Assembly (NCBI RefSeq): GCF_003984625.1
Contig: NZ_RWKH01000004.1
Span: 124,001 to 188,000, forward strand
Origin: Variovorax sp. DXTD-1
Lineage (GTDB): Bacteria > Pseudomonadota > Gammaproteobacteria > Burkholderiales > Burkholderiaceae_C
DNA length: 64,000 bases
Reading direction: 5' to 3'
A model generated the notes under the pieces. That model did not search any database and was not told the origin of the DNA. It saw only the letters and a list, made by a program, of their open reading frames with translations. This document shows, piece by piece, positions 38,256-46,169 of the stretch; the first letter of the stretch is position 1, and each line of letters begins with the position of its first letter. The position numbers and the translations under genes are program-made.

Positions 38256-38275
38256 TACTGTATTTTTATACAGTC
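38256..38275. promoter_or_regulatory. SOS (LexA) box-like palindrome without a recognisable gene
   Basis: CTGT at 38258-38261 and ACAG at 38270-38273 flank eight A/T bases (ATTTTTAT), preceded by TA and followed by T. This is the consensus form CTGT-N8-ACAG used by LexA in enterics and also in beta-proteobacteria. No SOS gene such as lexA, recA, imuA or dinB follows on either strand within the window. Confidence 0.5.
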
Positions 38276-39027
38276 TAGACCCCGCTCAAGAAGCTCTTCT
38301 TGGAGGCAACGGAACTAGCGTCGGCTGCTCACGCACTCTGGCACTACAGGCAAAAAATTCAATGCAGGCACTCGTGCAGCCCGTTTTACCAATTCAACAA
38401 TTGCCGAATATTTGGCGCTGCGCAGTCGGCAGAACCTAGTTGAATTCAAAACTTTGCACCTCAGCCGACATGATACGAAGCCAAGCCTGCCCTCAATGTG
38501 TGCGCACAACTCATCTATAGCATGTTTTTAGAAGAATGGCAGGCGCCAAAAATACAAATATTGTCAAAACTGGCGGCGCGGCTACAACATCGATTGCGCA
38601 GTTGCAATGCGTCGATTTATTTTTAACTATCAGTCAGTCGCGGCTTGCGGCTGAGCTTCCTTTCGGTCGAGCTGCGGTCCGGGGCCACTGGAAAGCTTGT
38701 ATGCAGCAGACAGCCCGTCCGAGAGCGTCTAACCTGCCCGCCCCGCGCGCACCAAGAAATTCCGCTTCTAGAACCTCCGCCCGATCTGCGAGTGTCGAAT
38801 GACGCAGGCGAAAAACTAATTCCAAGAGTAACTTCATATTACTACCGGCAAATAAGCTGCCATTGAAGTTTTTTATCGACCGACAAGATGACTCCAAAAT
38901 GAGACATTGAGCAGTTGTAACGTTCTCTGCCTCTTCTAAGATTTGTTTGCAAAACGTTATTCGCGATTTTGCAAATTTGAGCGGCCACGACCGCTCATTA
39001 ACACTTCTATACGCACGGATGGGGCAC

Positions 39028-42000
39028 ATGAACAATACTTATCGATCACTTTGGAACGAATCCCTCGGGGCCTGGGTTGCGGCGCCGGAGACCACCAGTG
39101 CTCGAGGTAAGCACAGTGGAAGTTGCGTGTCAGGTTCCGCTGGGGGTAGCGCACTGGCCTCACTCCCGCCTCGACGTTTACGCAGGGGTGTTCTGACTGC
39201 GCTGCTGGCGATGAGCGGATTGGGGTGGGGCTCTTGGGCTGAGGCGCAGGTGAATTGCTCTGCGGCGCCGTACAACTTTTACAGCGGCAGTGCGACGTGC
39301 GCGGGTTTTCAGTCGCAAGCGACTCTCGGCGGAGCCACGGCTATAGGTTTCAATGCCGCCAGTACGGGCCTGAATGCCACCACTCTTGGTTACCAAGCCC
39401 TTGCCTCTGCGACCAATGCCCTTTACCTGGGTGCGCGCACCGGCCCCGCGACAGGTGCATTGGCCGAGAGCGCGATTGCCATCGGCACAGACGTAACCTC
39501 CAGCGGCTCGGGGTCCATCGGCGTCGGCGTGCAGTCGCTAGTAACCGGGAAATTCGGCATTGCCCTGGGCGTGCAAGCCCGTGGCACGGCGGAGGGCGTG
39601 GTCGCAGTCGGCAGCGGTGCCAACAGTTCGGGATTCAATGGTGTGTCTGTTGGCGCCGCAGCCCTTGCCTCAGGCACCAACTCCATTTACTTGGGTTCGC
39701 GCACCACTGGAACCGGAGCGTCCGCGGAGTCAGCAATTGCCATCGGTACAGACGTGAACTCCAGTGGGGAGCGTGCCACTGCAATTGGCTTCCAAGCCGG
39801 GGCCAGCGGCTACTCAGCCACGGCTCTCGGCGCGACCGCCCGGGCGATCGGGGACGGCACAGTTGCAGTCGGCCAAGGGGCCGGTGCGGCCTCGACGAGC
39901 GCCAATACGGGTTCGGTCGCCGTGGGTATTGCCGCGGGACAACTTGTCTCCGGCGCGCAGAACACCGCCATTGGCGGTGGCGTTGAGAGCGTGACCCGGG
40001 GCGCGGGTTCGGGCGTCACGGGCACGCGCAACGTCGCCTTCGGCACGGGCGACGGCTCGGTAACCTACGCCGGGACCTTGAAGGCTTCGGCAGGCAGCCT
40101 GGTCAGCGGCAACGACAATATCGCCATCGGCACCAACGCCGGCATCGGCGTCACGGTCAGCGGGACGACGTCGATCGGCCTGAACGCGAATGCGACCTCG
40201 ACATCTGCAGTCGCGGTAGGTACCAGCACGGTCGCCAGCAACATCAATGCGGTCGCGTTGGGCGCTGCCGCCACTGCCACCGCCGCTGGCGCCAGCGCGT
40301 TGGGCACCTTCGCCAATGCCTCGGGAGCGAACTCCACTGCGGTCGGCGTCAGCGCCACGGCCGGGGCCGACTTTGCATTTGCCGGGGGATGGAGCAGCAA
40401 AGCGCTTGGGCTTCGCACCGTCGCGCTAGGCAATCAGGCAGAGGCAACCGACGACGCGGCCACCGCCGTCGGCAATGCCGCTCGAGCGGTAGGAAATAGT
40501 TCGCTTGCGCTCGGGGCGCAAGCGCTCGCGATGGGTACCAGTACGGTTGCGGTCGGCCAGGGTGCCGGTGCGGGCTCGACGGCTGGCAATACCGGTTCAG
40601 TCGCATTGGGTATCGCATCCGGGGCACTGGTTACCGGTGCGCTGAACACAGCCATCGGCGGCGGCACTGCGAGCGTGATGCGGGGCGCGGGTTCAGGCGT
40701 CACTGGAACGCGCAACGTCGCCTTCGGCACAGGCGACGGCTCGGTGGCCTACGATGCCACTTTGGACGCTGCGGCAGGCAGCCTGGTAAGTGGCAACGAC
40801 AACATCGCCATCGGCACCAACGCCGGCATCCGCGTCGCGAGCAACGCGACGACGTCGATCGGCCTGAACGCGAATGCGAGCGCGGGCAACGCAATCGCCA
40901 TCGGTACTTCCGCGATTGCCAACTCGGCCGAAGCGGTTGCAATCGGCACCAACGCCACCGCCACCGGCGGCCGCTCGGTTTCCATCGGCTCCGGCAACGT
41001 TGCCAACGGCAACGGCGCGGTTGCCATCGGCGATCCGAACACCGCGACCGGCGACGGCGCGGTTGCGAACGGCATGGACAACACGGCCACCGGCAACGGC
41101 TCCGTGGCAATGGGCAACACCAACATGGTGGGCGGCGGCGGCCAGGCGGTCAGCGTGGCCGGCACGGCGGCACAGGGCGCGGTCGGCATTGGCTACCAGA
41201 ACACGGTGATCGGCCAAGGGAGCGTCGCGATCGGCAGCACCAGCAAGGCACTGGCCGCGGGCGCGGTGGCGTTCGGCGACACAGCGGTTGCGAACAATGC
41301 GCGCGACGTGGCGCTGGGCTCCGGTTCGGTGACTGCCGCTCCGGTGGCGACGCCCAGCACCGTGATCAATGGCACGACCTACAACTTCGCGGGCACCACG
41401 CCGACGAGCACGGTCAGCGTCGGCACGGGCGTGGTGGGCGGCGAACGCACGATCACCAACGTGGCGGCGGGCCGGCTCTCTGCAACCAGCACCGATGCGA
41501 TCAACGGCAGCCAGCTGTACCAGACCAACCAGGCGGTAGAGGCTGTGGCAACGACAGCGGGCAAGGGATGGAACCTGAGTGCCAATGGCGAGGCGACGCC
41601 GCAAAACATTGCGCCAGGCGCAACGGCAGACTTCGCCAACGGCAGCAATACGACCGTCACGCGCACGGGCAACCAGATCAGGGTCGATGTGGTGGCAAAT
41701 CCGACCTTCACCTCCGTGACCACAGGCAATACCAGGATCGACAACAACGGCCTGACCATCGTGGGGGGACCGAGCGTAACGACCACCGGCATCAACGCCG
41801 GTGGCACGCAGATCACGAACGTGGCAGCCGGAACGGCCGCCACGGATGCTGTCAACCTGACCCAGCTGAACAACACGGTCGCCGGCAACAAGACCAAGTA
41901 CTACAGCGTCAACTCCACCGGCGGCGGCAACGAGGACAACCTGGGCGCAACCGGCGCCGACGCCATCGCGTCGGGCAAGGGCGCAACGGCCGCAGGTGCC

Positions 42001-43968
42001 TCCAGTGTGGCCATGGGCCTGGGCGCCACGGCCAGCACGGCCAACAGCGTGGCGCTGGGTGCGGGCTCGGCCACGGCAACAGCCGTCGGCACGCCCAGTA
42101 CCGTGATCAATGGCACGACCTACAACTTCCAGGGCATCACGCCTGTGGGCACGGTCAGCGTCGGCACAGTGGGCGGTGAACGCACGATCACCAACGTGGC
42201 CGCGGGCCGGCTCTCTGCATCCAGCACCGATGCGATCAACGGCAGCCAGCTGTACCAGACCAACCAGGCGATCGAGGCGGCGGCAACGACAGCGGGCAAG
42301 GGATGGAACCTGAGTGCCAATGGCGAGGCGACGCCGCAAAACATTGCGCCAGGCGCAACGGCAGACTTCGCCAACGGCAGCAATACGACCGTCACGCGCA
42401 CGGGCAACCAGATCAGGGTCGATGTGGTGGCAAATCCGACCTTCACCTCCGTGACCACAGGCAATACCAGGATCGACAACAACGGCCTGACCATCGTGGG
42501 AGGACCGAGCGTCACGACCACCGGCATCAACGCCGGCGGCACGCAGATCACGAACGTGGCAGCCGGAACGGCCGCCACGGACGTTGTCAACCTGACCCAG
42601 TTGAACTCCACGGTGGCCGGCAGCAAGACCAAGTACTACAGCGTCAACTCCACCGGCGGCGGCAACGAGGACAACCTGGGCGCAACCGGCGCCGACGCCA
42701 TTGCGTCGGGCAAGGATGCGGCGGCCACGGTCGACGGGGCCATTGCACTCGGCTCAGGCTCGGTTTCCGACCGCTTCGTGGCGCCCTCGACCGGCAGCAT
42801 TCCGGCCGGCAGCAGCCTGATCGAATACAACACCACCGACCGCACGCTGCTCGGCGCGCTCTCGGTCGGCAGCGCCACCACGTACCGCCAGATCACCAAC
42901 GTGGCCGACGGCACACAGTCGCAGGACGCAGTCACGGTGCGGCAGCTCAGCGGTGCGCTGCAATCGTTTGCCGTCACGCCCACGCTGTACTTCCACGCCA
43001 ACTCCACGGCGGCGGATTCGCTGGCCATTGGCGCCGAGTCGGTGGCGGTCGGGCCGCAGACGGTGGTCAACGGCAACAACGGCGTGGGCATCGGCAACGG
43101 CGCCATCGTGCAGCAAAGCGCGCCGGGTGGCATTGCCATTGGCCAAGGTGCGACTTCGCATCTGGCGGACTCGATTGCAATGGGCACCAACGCGTCGGCC
43201 GCCGGGGCTCAGGGCGTGGCACTGGGCGCAGGCAGCAGCGTGACGCAAGCCGGCGGCGTGGCATTGGGCGCGGGTTCCGTGGCCTCCACCGCGGCGGGCG
43301 TGGCGGGCTTCGTGCCGCCCACGGCGACCGATGCGCAGCGCATTGCCATCGGCGCAACGACCAGCACACTGGCGGCGGTGTCGGTGGGCGATGCGGCCAA
43401 CGGGCAGTTCCGCCAGATCACCGGCGTGGCAGCAGGCACGGCCGACAGCGACGCGGTCAATGTGTCGCAGCTGCGCGGGGTGCAAGGCGTGGTGGCGGTG
43501 ATCGACCAGTCGACGGTCAAGTACGACACCAACCCGGACGGCTCGATCAACTACAACAGCGTGAGCATGGGCGGCAGCGGCGCGACGGGCCCGGTCACGG
43601 TGCACAACGTGGCACCCGGTGTGGCCGGCACCGACGCGGTCAACGTGAACCAGCTGAACGCCGGCATTGCGGGCGCCAACGCCTACACCGATGCGCGCGT
43701 GAACTCCCTGGGCGGCGAGATCCGCAGCATTGCCAAGGACGCCAGCGCCGGTGCCGCGGGTGCGATGGCAATGGCCAACATGCCGCAGGCCTACATCCCG
43801 GGCAAGAGCATGGTGTCGGCGGGCGTTGCGGGCTTCGACGGCCAGGCCGCCCTTGCCCTTGGCGTGTCGAAGCTTTCGGACAACGGCCGCTGGGTCGTCA
43901 AGTTCAGCGGCTCGGCCAACTCGCGCGGCAAGGTTGGCGTGGCGGCCGGCGCGGGCTTCCATTGGTAA
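39028..43968 (+). CDS. Trimeric autotransporter adhesin (YadA/Hia family)
   Basis: This giant surface adhesin has 1646 residues. Residues 1-28 form the extended signal peptide region (MNNTYRSLWNESLGAWVAAP), which sets the start. The hydrophobic core lies near 52-70, with cleavage near AEAQ (73-74). The head is built of many 14-residue YadA-like repeats of the type AIGxxAxAxGxxSxALG. Then come connector and stalk modules with LTQLN and VNVSQLRG-type necks. The C-terminal 75 residues (MPQAYIPGKSMVSAGVAGFD, ending GVAAGAGFHW) form the membrane anchor that makes a 12-strand barrel as a trimer. Two modules are near-identical at DNA level. A TpgA-like gene follows. Confidence 0.96.
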   Translation: MNNTYRSLWNESLGAWVAAPETTSARGKHSGSCVSGSAGGSALASLPPRRLRRGVLTALLAMSGLGWGSWAEAQVNCSAAPYNFYSGSATCAGFQSQATLGGATAIGFNAASTGLNATTLGYQALASATNALYLGARTGPATGALAESAIAIGTDVTSSGSGSIGVGVQSLVTGKFGIALGVQARGTAEGVVAVGSGANSSGFNGVSVGAAALASGTNSIYLGSRTTGTGASAESAIAIGTDVNSSGERATAIGFQAGASGYSATALGATARAIGDGTVAVGQGAGAASTSANTGSVAVGIAAGQLVSGAQNTAIGGGVESVTRGAGSGVTGTRNVAFGTGDGSVTYAGTLKASAGSLVSGNDNIAIGTNAGIGVTVSGTTSIGLNANATSTSAVAVGTSTVASNINAVALGAAATATAAGASALGTFANASGANSTAVGVSATAGADFAFAGGWSSKALGLRTVALGNQAEATDDAATAVGNAARAVGNSSLALGAQALAMGTSTVAVGQGAGAGSTAGNTGSVALGIASGALVTGALNTAIGGGTASVMRGAGSGVTGTRNVAFGTGDGSVAYDATLDAAAGSLVSGNDNIAIGTNAGIRVASNATTSIGLNANASAGNAIAIGTSAIANSAEAVAIGTNATATGGRSVSIGSGNVANGNGAVAIGDPNTATGDGAVANGMDNTATGNGSVAMGNTNMVGGGGQAVSVAGTAAQGAVGIGYQNTVIGQGSVAIGSTSKALAAGAVAFGDTAVANNARDVALGSGSVTAAPVATPSTVINGTTYNFAGTTPTSTVSVGTGVVGGERTITNVAAGRLSATSTDAINGSQLYQTNQAVEAVATTAGKGWNLSANGEATPQNIAPGATADFANGSNTTVTRTGNQIRVDVVANPTFTSVTTGNTRIDNNGLTIVGGPSVTTTGINAGGTQITNVAAGTAATDAVNLTQLNNTVAGNKTKYYSVNSTGGGNEDNLGATGADAIASGKGATAAGASSVAMGLGATASTANSVALGAGSATATAVGTPSTVINGTTYNFQGITPVGTVSVGTVGGERTITNVAAGRLSASSTDAINGSQLYQTNQAIEAAATTAGKGWNLSANGEATPQNIAPGATADFANGSNTTVTRTGNQIRVDVVANPTFTSVTTGNTRIDNNGLTIVGGPSVTTTGINAGGTQITNVAAGTAATDVVNLTQLNSTVAGSKTKYYSVNSTGGGNEDNLGATGADAIASGKDAAATVDGAIALGSGSVSDRFVAPSTGSIPAGSSLIEYNTTDRTLLGALSVGSATTYRQITNVADGTQSQDAVTVRQLSGALQSFAVTPTLYFHANSTAADSLAIGAESVAVGPQTVVNGNNGVGIGNGAIVQQSAPGGIAIGQGATSHLADSIAMGTNASAAGAQGVALGAGSSVTQAGGVALGAGSVASTAAGVAGFVPPTATDAQRIAIGATTSTLAAVSVGDAANGQFRQITGVAAGTADSDAVNVSQLRGVQGVVAVIDQSTVKYDTNPDGSINYNSVSMGGSGATGPVTVHNVAPGVAGTDAVNVNQLNAGIAGANAYTDARVNSLGGEIRSIAKDASAGAAGAMAMANMPQAYIPGKSMVSAGVAGFDGQAALALGVSKLSDNGRWVVKFSGSANSRGKVGVAAGAGFHW
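39844..40820 (+). repeat. Diverged internal duplication in the adhesin head
   Basis: The segment from about 39860 to 40155 recurs from about 40548 to 40838. Recognisable shared phrases are VAVGQGAGA, NTAIGGG, SGVTGTRNVAFGTGDGSV and GSLVSGNDNIAIGTNAGI. The copies differ at many positions, so this duplication is older than the one in the stalk. Confidence 0.7.
41355..42714 (+). repeat. Recent near-identical duplication of a stalk module in the adhesin
   Basis: Bases 41355-41979 recur at 42094-42714 with an offset of 735-741 and only scattered substitutions. Each copy encodes about 208 residues, beginning PSTVINGTTYNF and ending DNLGATGADAIASGK. The copies are in frame and separated by a short head-like stretch, so recombination between them would remove or add one module. 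Confidence 0.9.
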
Positions 43969-44002
43969 GCCGACGGCCCGAAACAAGAGGAACAACATCA
44001 TC

Positions 44003-44851
44003 ATGACCAAAACGCAAATCCATCGCTTCTCGGCCGTCGCACTGGGAGCCGCCGCCATTCTGGTTCTGCAGGGCTGCAGCTCTTACGTGAGCAAGGGCAT
44101 CACCGACGACGGCAAGGCCACCGAGGTGGTCTTCCCCAGCGTGGAGCACGACGCCTGGCTGAAGGAAGGCACGTTCCCCAACCTGGACAACCTGCGCGCG
44201 GTGGCACCGGGCGTCACCAAGGACCAGCTGTACGACCTGCTCGGCCGCCCGCATTTCAGGGAAGGCATGGCGGGCCCGCGCGAGTGGGACTACATCTTTC
44301 ACTTCCGCAAGCCGGGCGGCGGGGTCACCACCTGCCAGTACAAGGCGATCTTCGACAAGGACTACAAGGCGCAGACATTCCATTGGCTGCCCGCCGGTTG
44401 CGGCGACGTGCTGGCGCCGCGCGCGGTCCCGGTGGCCGAACGGCCGGCCGGGGCGGCCCCGGCTGCGCCGCGCAAGGTCACGCTGGGCGCCGATGGCCTC
44501 TTCCGCTTCGACGGCAGCTCGCTGGCCGACCTGCTGCCCGAGGGCCGACGCAAGCTGGAGGCCCTGGCTGGCGAGATCAAGAGCAGCGTCAAGTCGGTGG
44601 ATGCCGTCCGGGTGACGGGCCACACTGATCGCCTGGGCAGCAGCACCTACAACAACGCCCTCTCGCTGGCGCGTGCCAACACCGTTCGCAACTATCTGGC
44701 GCAGTCCGGCGTGCCGGCGCAGACCGTGCAGGTGCAAGGCAAGGGCGAATCGGAACCGAAGGTGCAATGCGCGCAAACCAGGCGCGCGGAGCTCATCGAC
44801 TGCCTGGCGCCCAACCGCCGCGTAGAGATCGAGGTCTTCGGCGGAAGCTGA
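44003..44851 (+). CDS. tpgA: TpgA-like BamE/SmpA-OmpA lipoprotein partner of the adhesin
   Basis: The 282-residue lipoprotein has its lipidation Cys in LVLQGCSS near residue 25. An N-terminal SmpA/OmlA (BamE) domain contains VTKDQLYDLLGRPHFREG and WDYIFHF. The C-terminal OmpA domain has VTGHTDRLGSSTYNNALSLA and the peptidoglycan-contact Arg in PNRRVEIEVFG. This architecture and its place 34 bases after a trimeric autotransporter match TpgA of Acinetobacter. That protein binds both the adhesin and peptidoglycan and supports adhesin display. A two-gene operon is likely. The symbol is transferred by architecture and context. Confidence 0.85.
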   Translation: MTKTQIHRFSAVALGAAAILVLQGCSSYVSKGITDDGKATEVVFPSVEHDAWLKEGTFPNLDNLRAVAPGVTKDQLYDLLGRPHFREGMAGPREWDYIFHFRKPGGGVTTCQYKAIFDKDYKAQTFHWLPAGCGDVLAPRAVPVAERPAGAAPAAPRKVTLGADGLFRFDGSSLADLLPEGRRKLEALAGEIKSSVKSVDAVRVTGHTDRLGSSTYNNALSLARANTVRNYLAQSGVPAQTVQVQGKGESEPKVQCAQTRRAELIDCLAPNRRVEIEVFGGS

Positions 44852-44857
44852 ACGACC

Positions 44858-44882
44858 GGGCTCGGCGTAACTCGCCGGGCCC
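44858..44882 (+). terminator. GC-rich hairpin after tpgA
   Basis: GGGCTCGGCG (44858-44867) pairs fully, with one G-U, with CGCCGGGCCC (44873-44882) around a 5-base loop. No T-run follows, so termination efficiency is uncertain. Confidence 0.4.
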
Positions 44883-44993
44883 GCTTCAAGGGCAAGCCTT
44901 TGCTCGGTAGCCGCGTTACAAACAGTCGCGGCTTTGTCTGACATCTGTGATTTTGAAACAACTCGATCTTCCGTTCTCGATTAGGAGGTTGAG

Positions 44994-45416
44994 ATGGAAG
45001 ATCGTGACAAGAGAAACGACCCCGATTCGCAAGCGACAAGGGCTCTTTGGTGGGTGATTGCCGCAATGGCGACGGTGATTTGTACGCTCGCGCTGCTGCA
45101 CCTTGCAGTGCAGCGCGAGCGCGCGGCCATAGCCGTTGGCCAAGTTGAGTTTCAGCTGCTGCCCGAGGCCGTTGCCGAAGCCTGGAGGGCTACCCCACCC
45201 CTCTTGAATCTTGAGAGTAAGCCCGCATCATTGACCCCATCAAAAAAACCGGAGGAAGATGATGTCGAGGTCTTCGGATGCGCGCGCCCTCTCGAAGCTC
45301 GCCTGGGAGGCGGCGTGGGAACGTCTGGGCAATGCGCTGCAACCACCGCCGGGCTATCCGGAGCCGACGGCGGAGCAGCTTCAGGAGTGCTTTCGCGTGG
45401 CGCAGGAGCAGCTTGA
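44994..45416 (+). CDS. Small single-pass membrane protein, function unknown
   Basis: This 140-residue protein has an excellent start: AGGAGG sits five bases before the ATG at 44994. A charged cytoplasmic stretch (MEDRDKRNDPDSQATR) is followed by one hydrophobic helix (ALWWVIAAMATVICTLALLH), then a periplasmic tail. From about residue 90 the frame overlaps another well-started gene, and its Gly/Ala-rich composition there looks non-coding. The true product may therefore end in a frameshift, or the tail may simply be unconstrained. No family is recognised. Confidence 0.6.
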   Translation: MEDRDKRNDPDSQATRALWWVIAAMATVICTLALLHLAVQRERAAIAVGQVEFQLLPEAVAEAWRATPPLLNLESKPASLTPSKKPEEDDVEVFGCARPLEARLGGGVGTSGQCAATTAGLSGADGGAASGVLSRGAGAA

Positions 45417-45462
45417 AAACTTGCGCGAGGCCTATGACATCGCACCGCCACGCAATCCGTAA
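45262..45462 (+). CDS. Small soluble protein, function unknown
   Basis: This 66-residue frame starts MSRSSDARALSKLAWEAAWE behind GGAGG at six-base spacing. A second ATG three bases earlier is too close to that site. It has a balanced amphipathic composition and a PEPTAEQLQECFRVAQEQLE helix. It overlaps the preceding membrane-protein frame by 155 bases, which is more than usual translational coupling. It could be the true 3' part of a longer gene if a frameshift exists, but the ribosome site argues for a separate protein. Confidence 0.55.
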   Translation: MSRSSDARALSKLAWEAAWERLGNALQPPPGYPEPTAEQLQECFRVAQEQLENLREAYDIAPPRNP

Positions 45463-45587
45463 GTGAAGCCGGCCAAAGCCTTCGCGCACGCGAAATTTCG
45501 CAAAAAGAGGGTATTTCCCAGAGTGCGAGTCAGCCGCTAAACAGTAACGCCGCGTACATTACCGCCAATGTACTATCGGCTCGGTCC

Positions 45588-45803
45588 ATGCACGTGAATT
45601 CTTTACTCTTGGTTGCGCTGCTTCTTGTTGCAAGCGGTTTGTTCTGGTGGTGGGCCTTTGGCGGAGGCCTCTTCGCCCTGATCTCGGTCGCGGTGATCGG
45701 CTTGGGGGCCGCGCTCTACCTGGCCATGCGCGGGGACAAAGGCATCAAGGACGAGCTCGACGCGCAAGTGCCCCCAAAAGACGCGGGCAACAAAGAGTCC
45801 TGA
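45588..45803 (+). CDS. Small two-helix membrane protein, function unknown
   Basis: This 71-residue protein has two hydrophobic stretches (SLLLVALLLVASGLFWWWAF and FALISVAVIGLGAALYLAM) and a charged C-terminal tail ending PPKDAGNKES. No family is recognised. The ATG at 45588 has only a weak ribosome site. The two clean membrane helices with a lysine-bearing tail make it more than a chance frame. Confidence 0.5.
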   Translation: MHVNSLLLVALLLVASGLFWWWAFGGGLFALISVAVIGLGAALYLAMRGDKGIKDELDAQVPPKDAGNKES

Positions 45804-45838
45804 AGCGCGCGCGCCGCGCGGCGCCAGCGGCTTCCGCG

Positions 45839-46141
45839 TCAGCGCAAGGCAAACGCCAGCGTCACGGCGCCCAGCGCCAGCATCGCGAGTCCGGCAATGA
45901 AGACCACCTCGCCCCAGGCTTCCAGGCGAGCCCCCGATTTGCGCGACCGCATCGAGATGAACGACAGCAGCGCGCTGGCCAGGAAGACCAACGCGTCGAT
46001 CGCCAGCATGCGGTCGATGACCAGCCGCAGGTCGTCGCGAGGGCCCAGGTGGCCGATCGACATCACCGTCATGCACACGCCGATCATGGTGGCCGACGTG
46101 GGCAGGATGTGGGCCGAAAGGCCGCCGATGGATGAGCTCAT
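45839..46141 (-). CDS. Small membrane protein, function unknown
   Basis: This 100-residue protein starts MSSSIGGLSAHILPTSATMI and has about three hydrophobic segments, the last near VVFIAGLAMLALGAVTLAFAL. Between them a DDLRLVIDRMLAIDALVF stretch joins two helices. It lies 28 bases downstream of the Deg protease on the same strand and could share its transcript. No named family is recognised. The longer frame to 46207 would run into the protease gene and is rejected. Confidence 0.6.
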   Translation of the reverse strand: MSSSIGGLSAHILPTSATMIGVCMTVMSIGHLGPRDDLRLVIDRMLAIDALVFLASALLSFISMRSRKSGARLEAWGEVVFIAGLAMLALGAVTLAFALR

Positions 46142-46169
46142 GTTGTGCGCAAAAGCGTGGCGGCGTACC

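Larger units (their letters stand above)
37622..39027. other. 1.4 kb stretch without convincing genes
   Basis: The region is poorer in GC than the rest and contains only short frames without good ribosome sites. It holds one possible 48-codon frame (37790-37936), a hairpin with an A-run (38092-38117), an SOS-box-like palindrome (38256-38275) and the AT-rich upstream region of the adhesin (from about 38500). It may be the scar of a decayed insertion beside the tRNA gene. I could not find a second copy of the tRNA 3' end that would mark an attachment site. Confidence 0.6.

Noticed and set aside
38919..38958. Two AACGTT hexamers 34 bases apart and two TTTGCAAA motifs in the adhesin promoter
   Set aside because: The motifs are short and expected in AT-rich DNA. 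No regulator gene is nearby to support them.
37157..39027. Integrated element at tRNA-Asn
   Set aside because: No integrase gene and no second copy of the tRNA 3' end were found, so the gene-poor stretch is described only as a possible scar.
40693..42339. 548-codon minus-strand frame inside the adhesin
   Set aside because: It is an antisense shadow of repetitive adhesin codons. Its own repeats mirror those of the plus-strand gene.
39300..43500. Regularly spaced short repeats that might suggest a CRISPR array
   Set aside because: The repeats are in frame, encode YadA-like 14-residue motifs and vary in sequence. No cas genes or fixed-length spacers are present.
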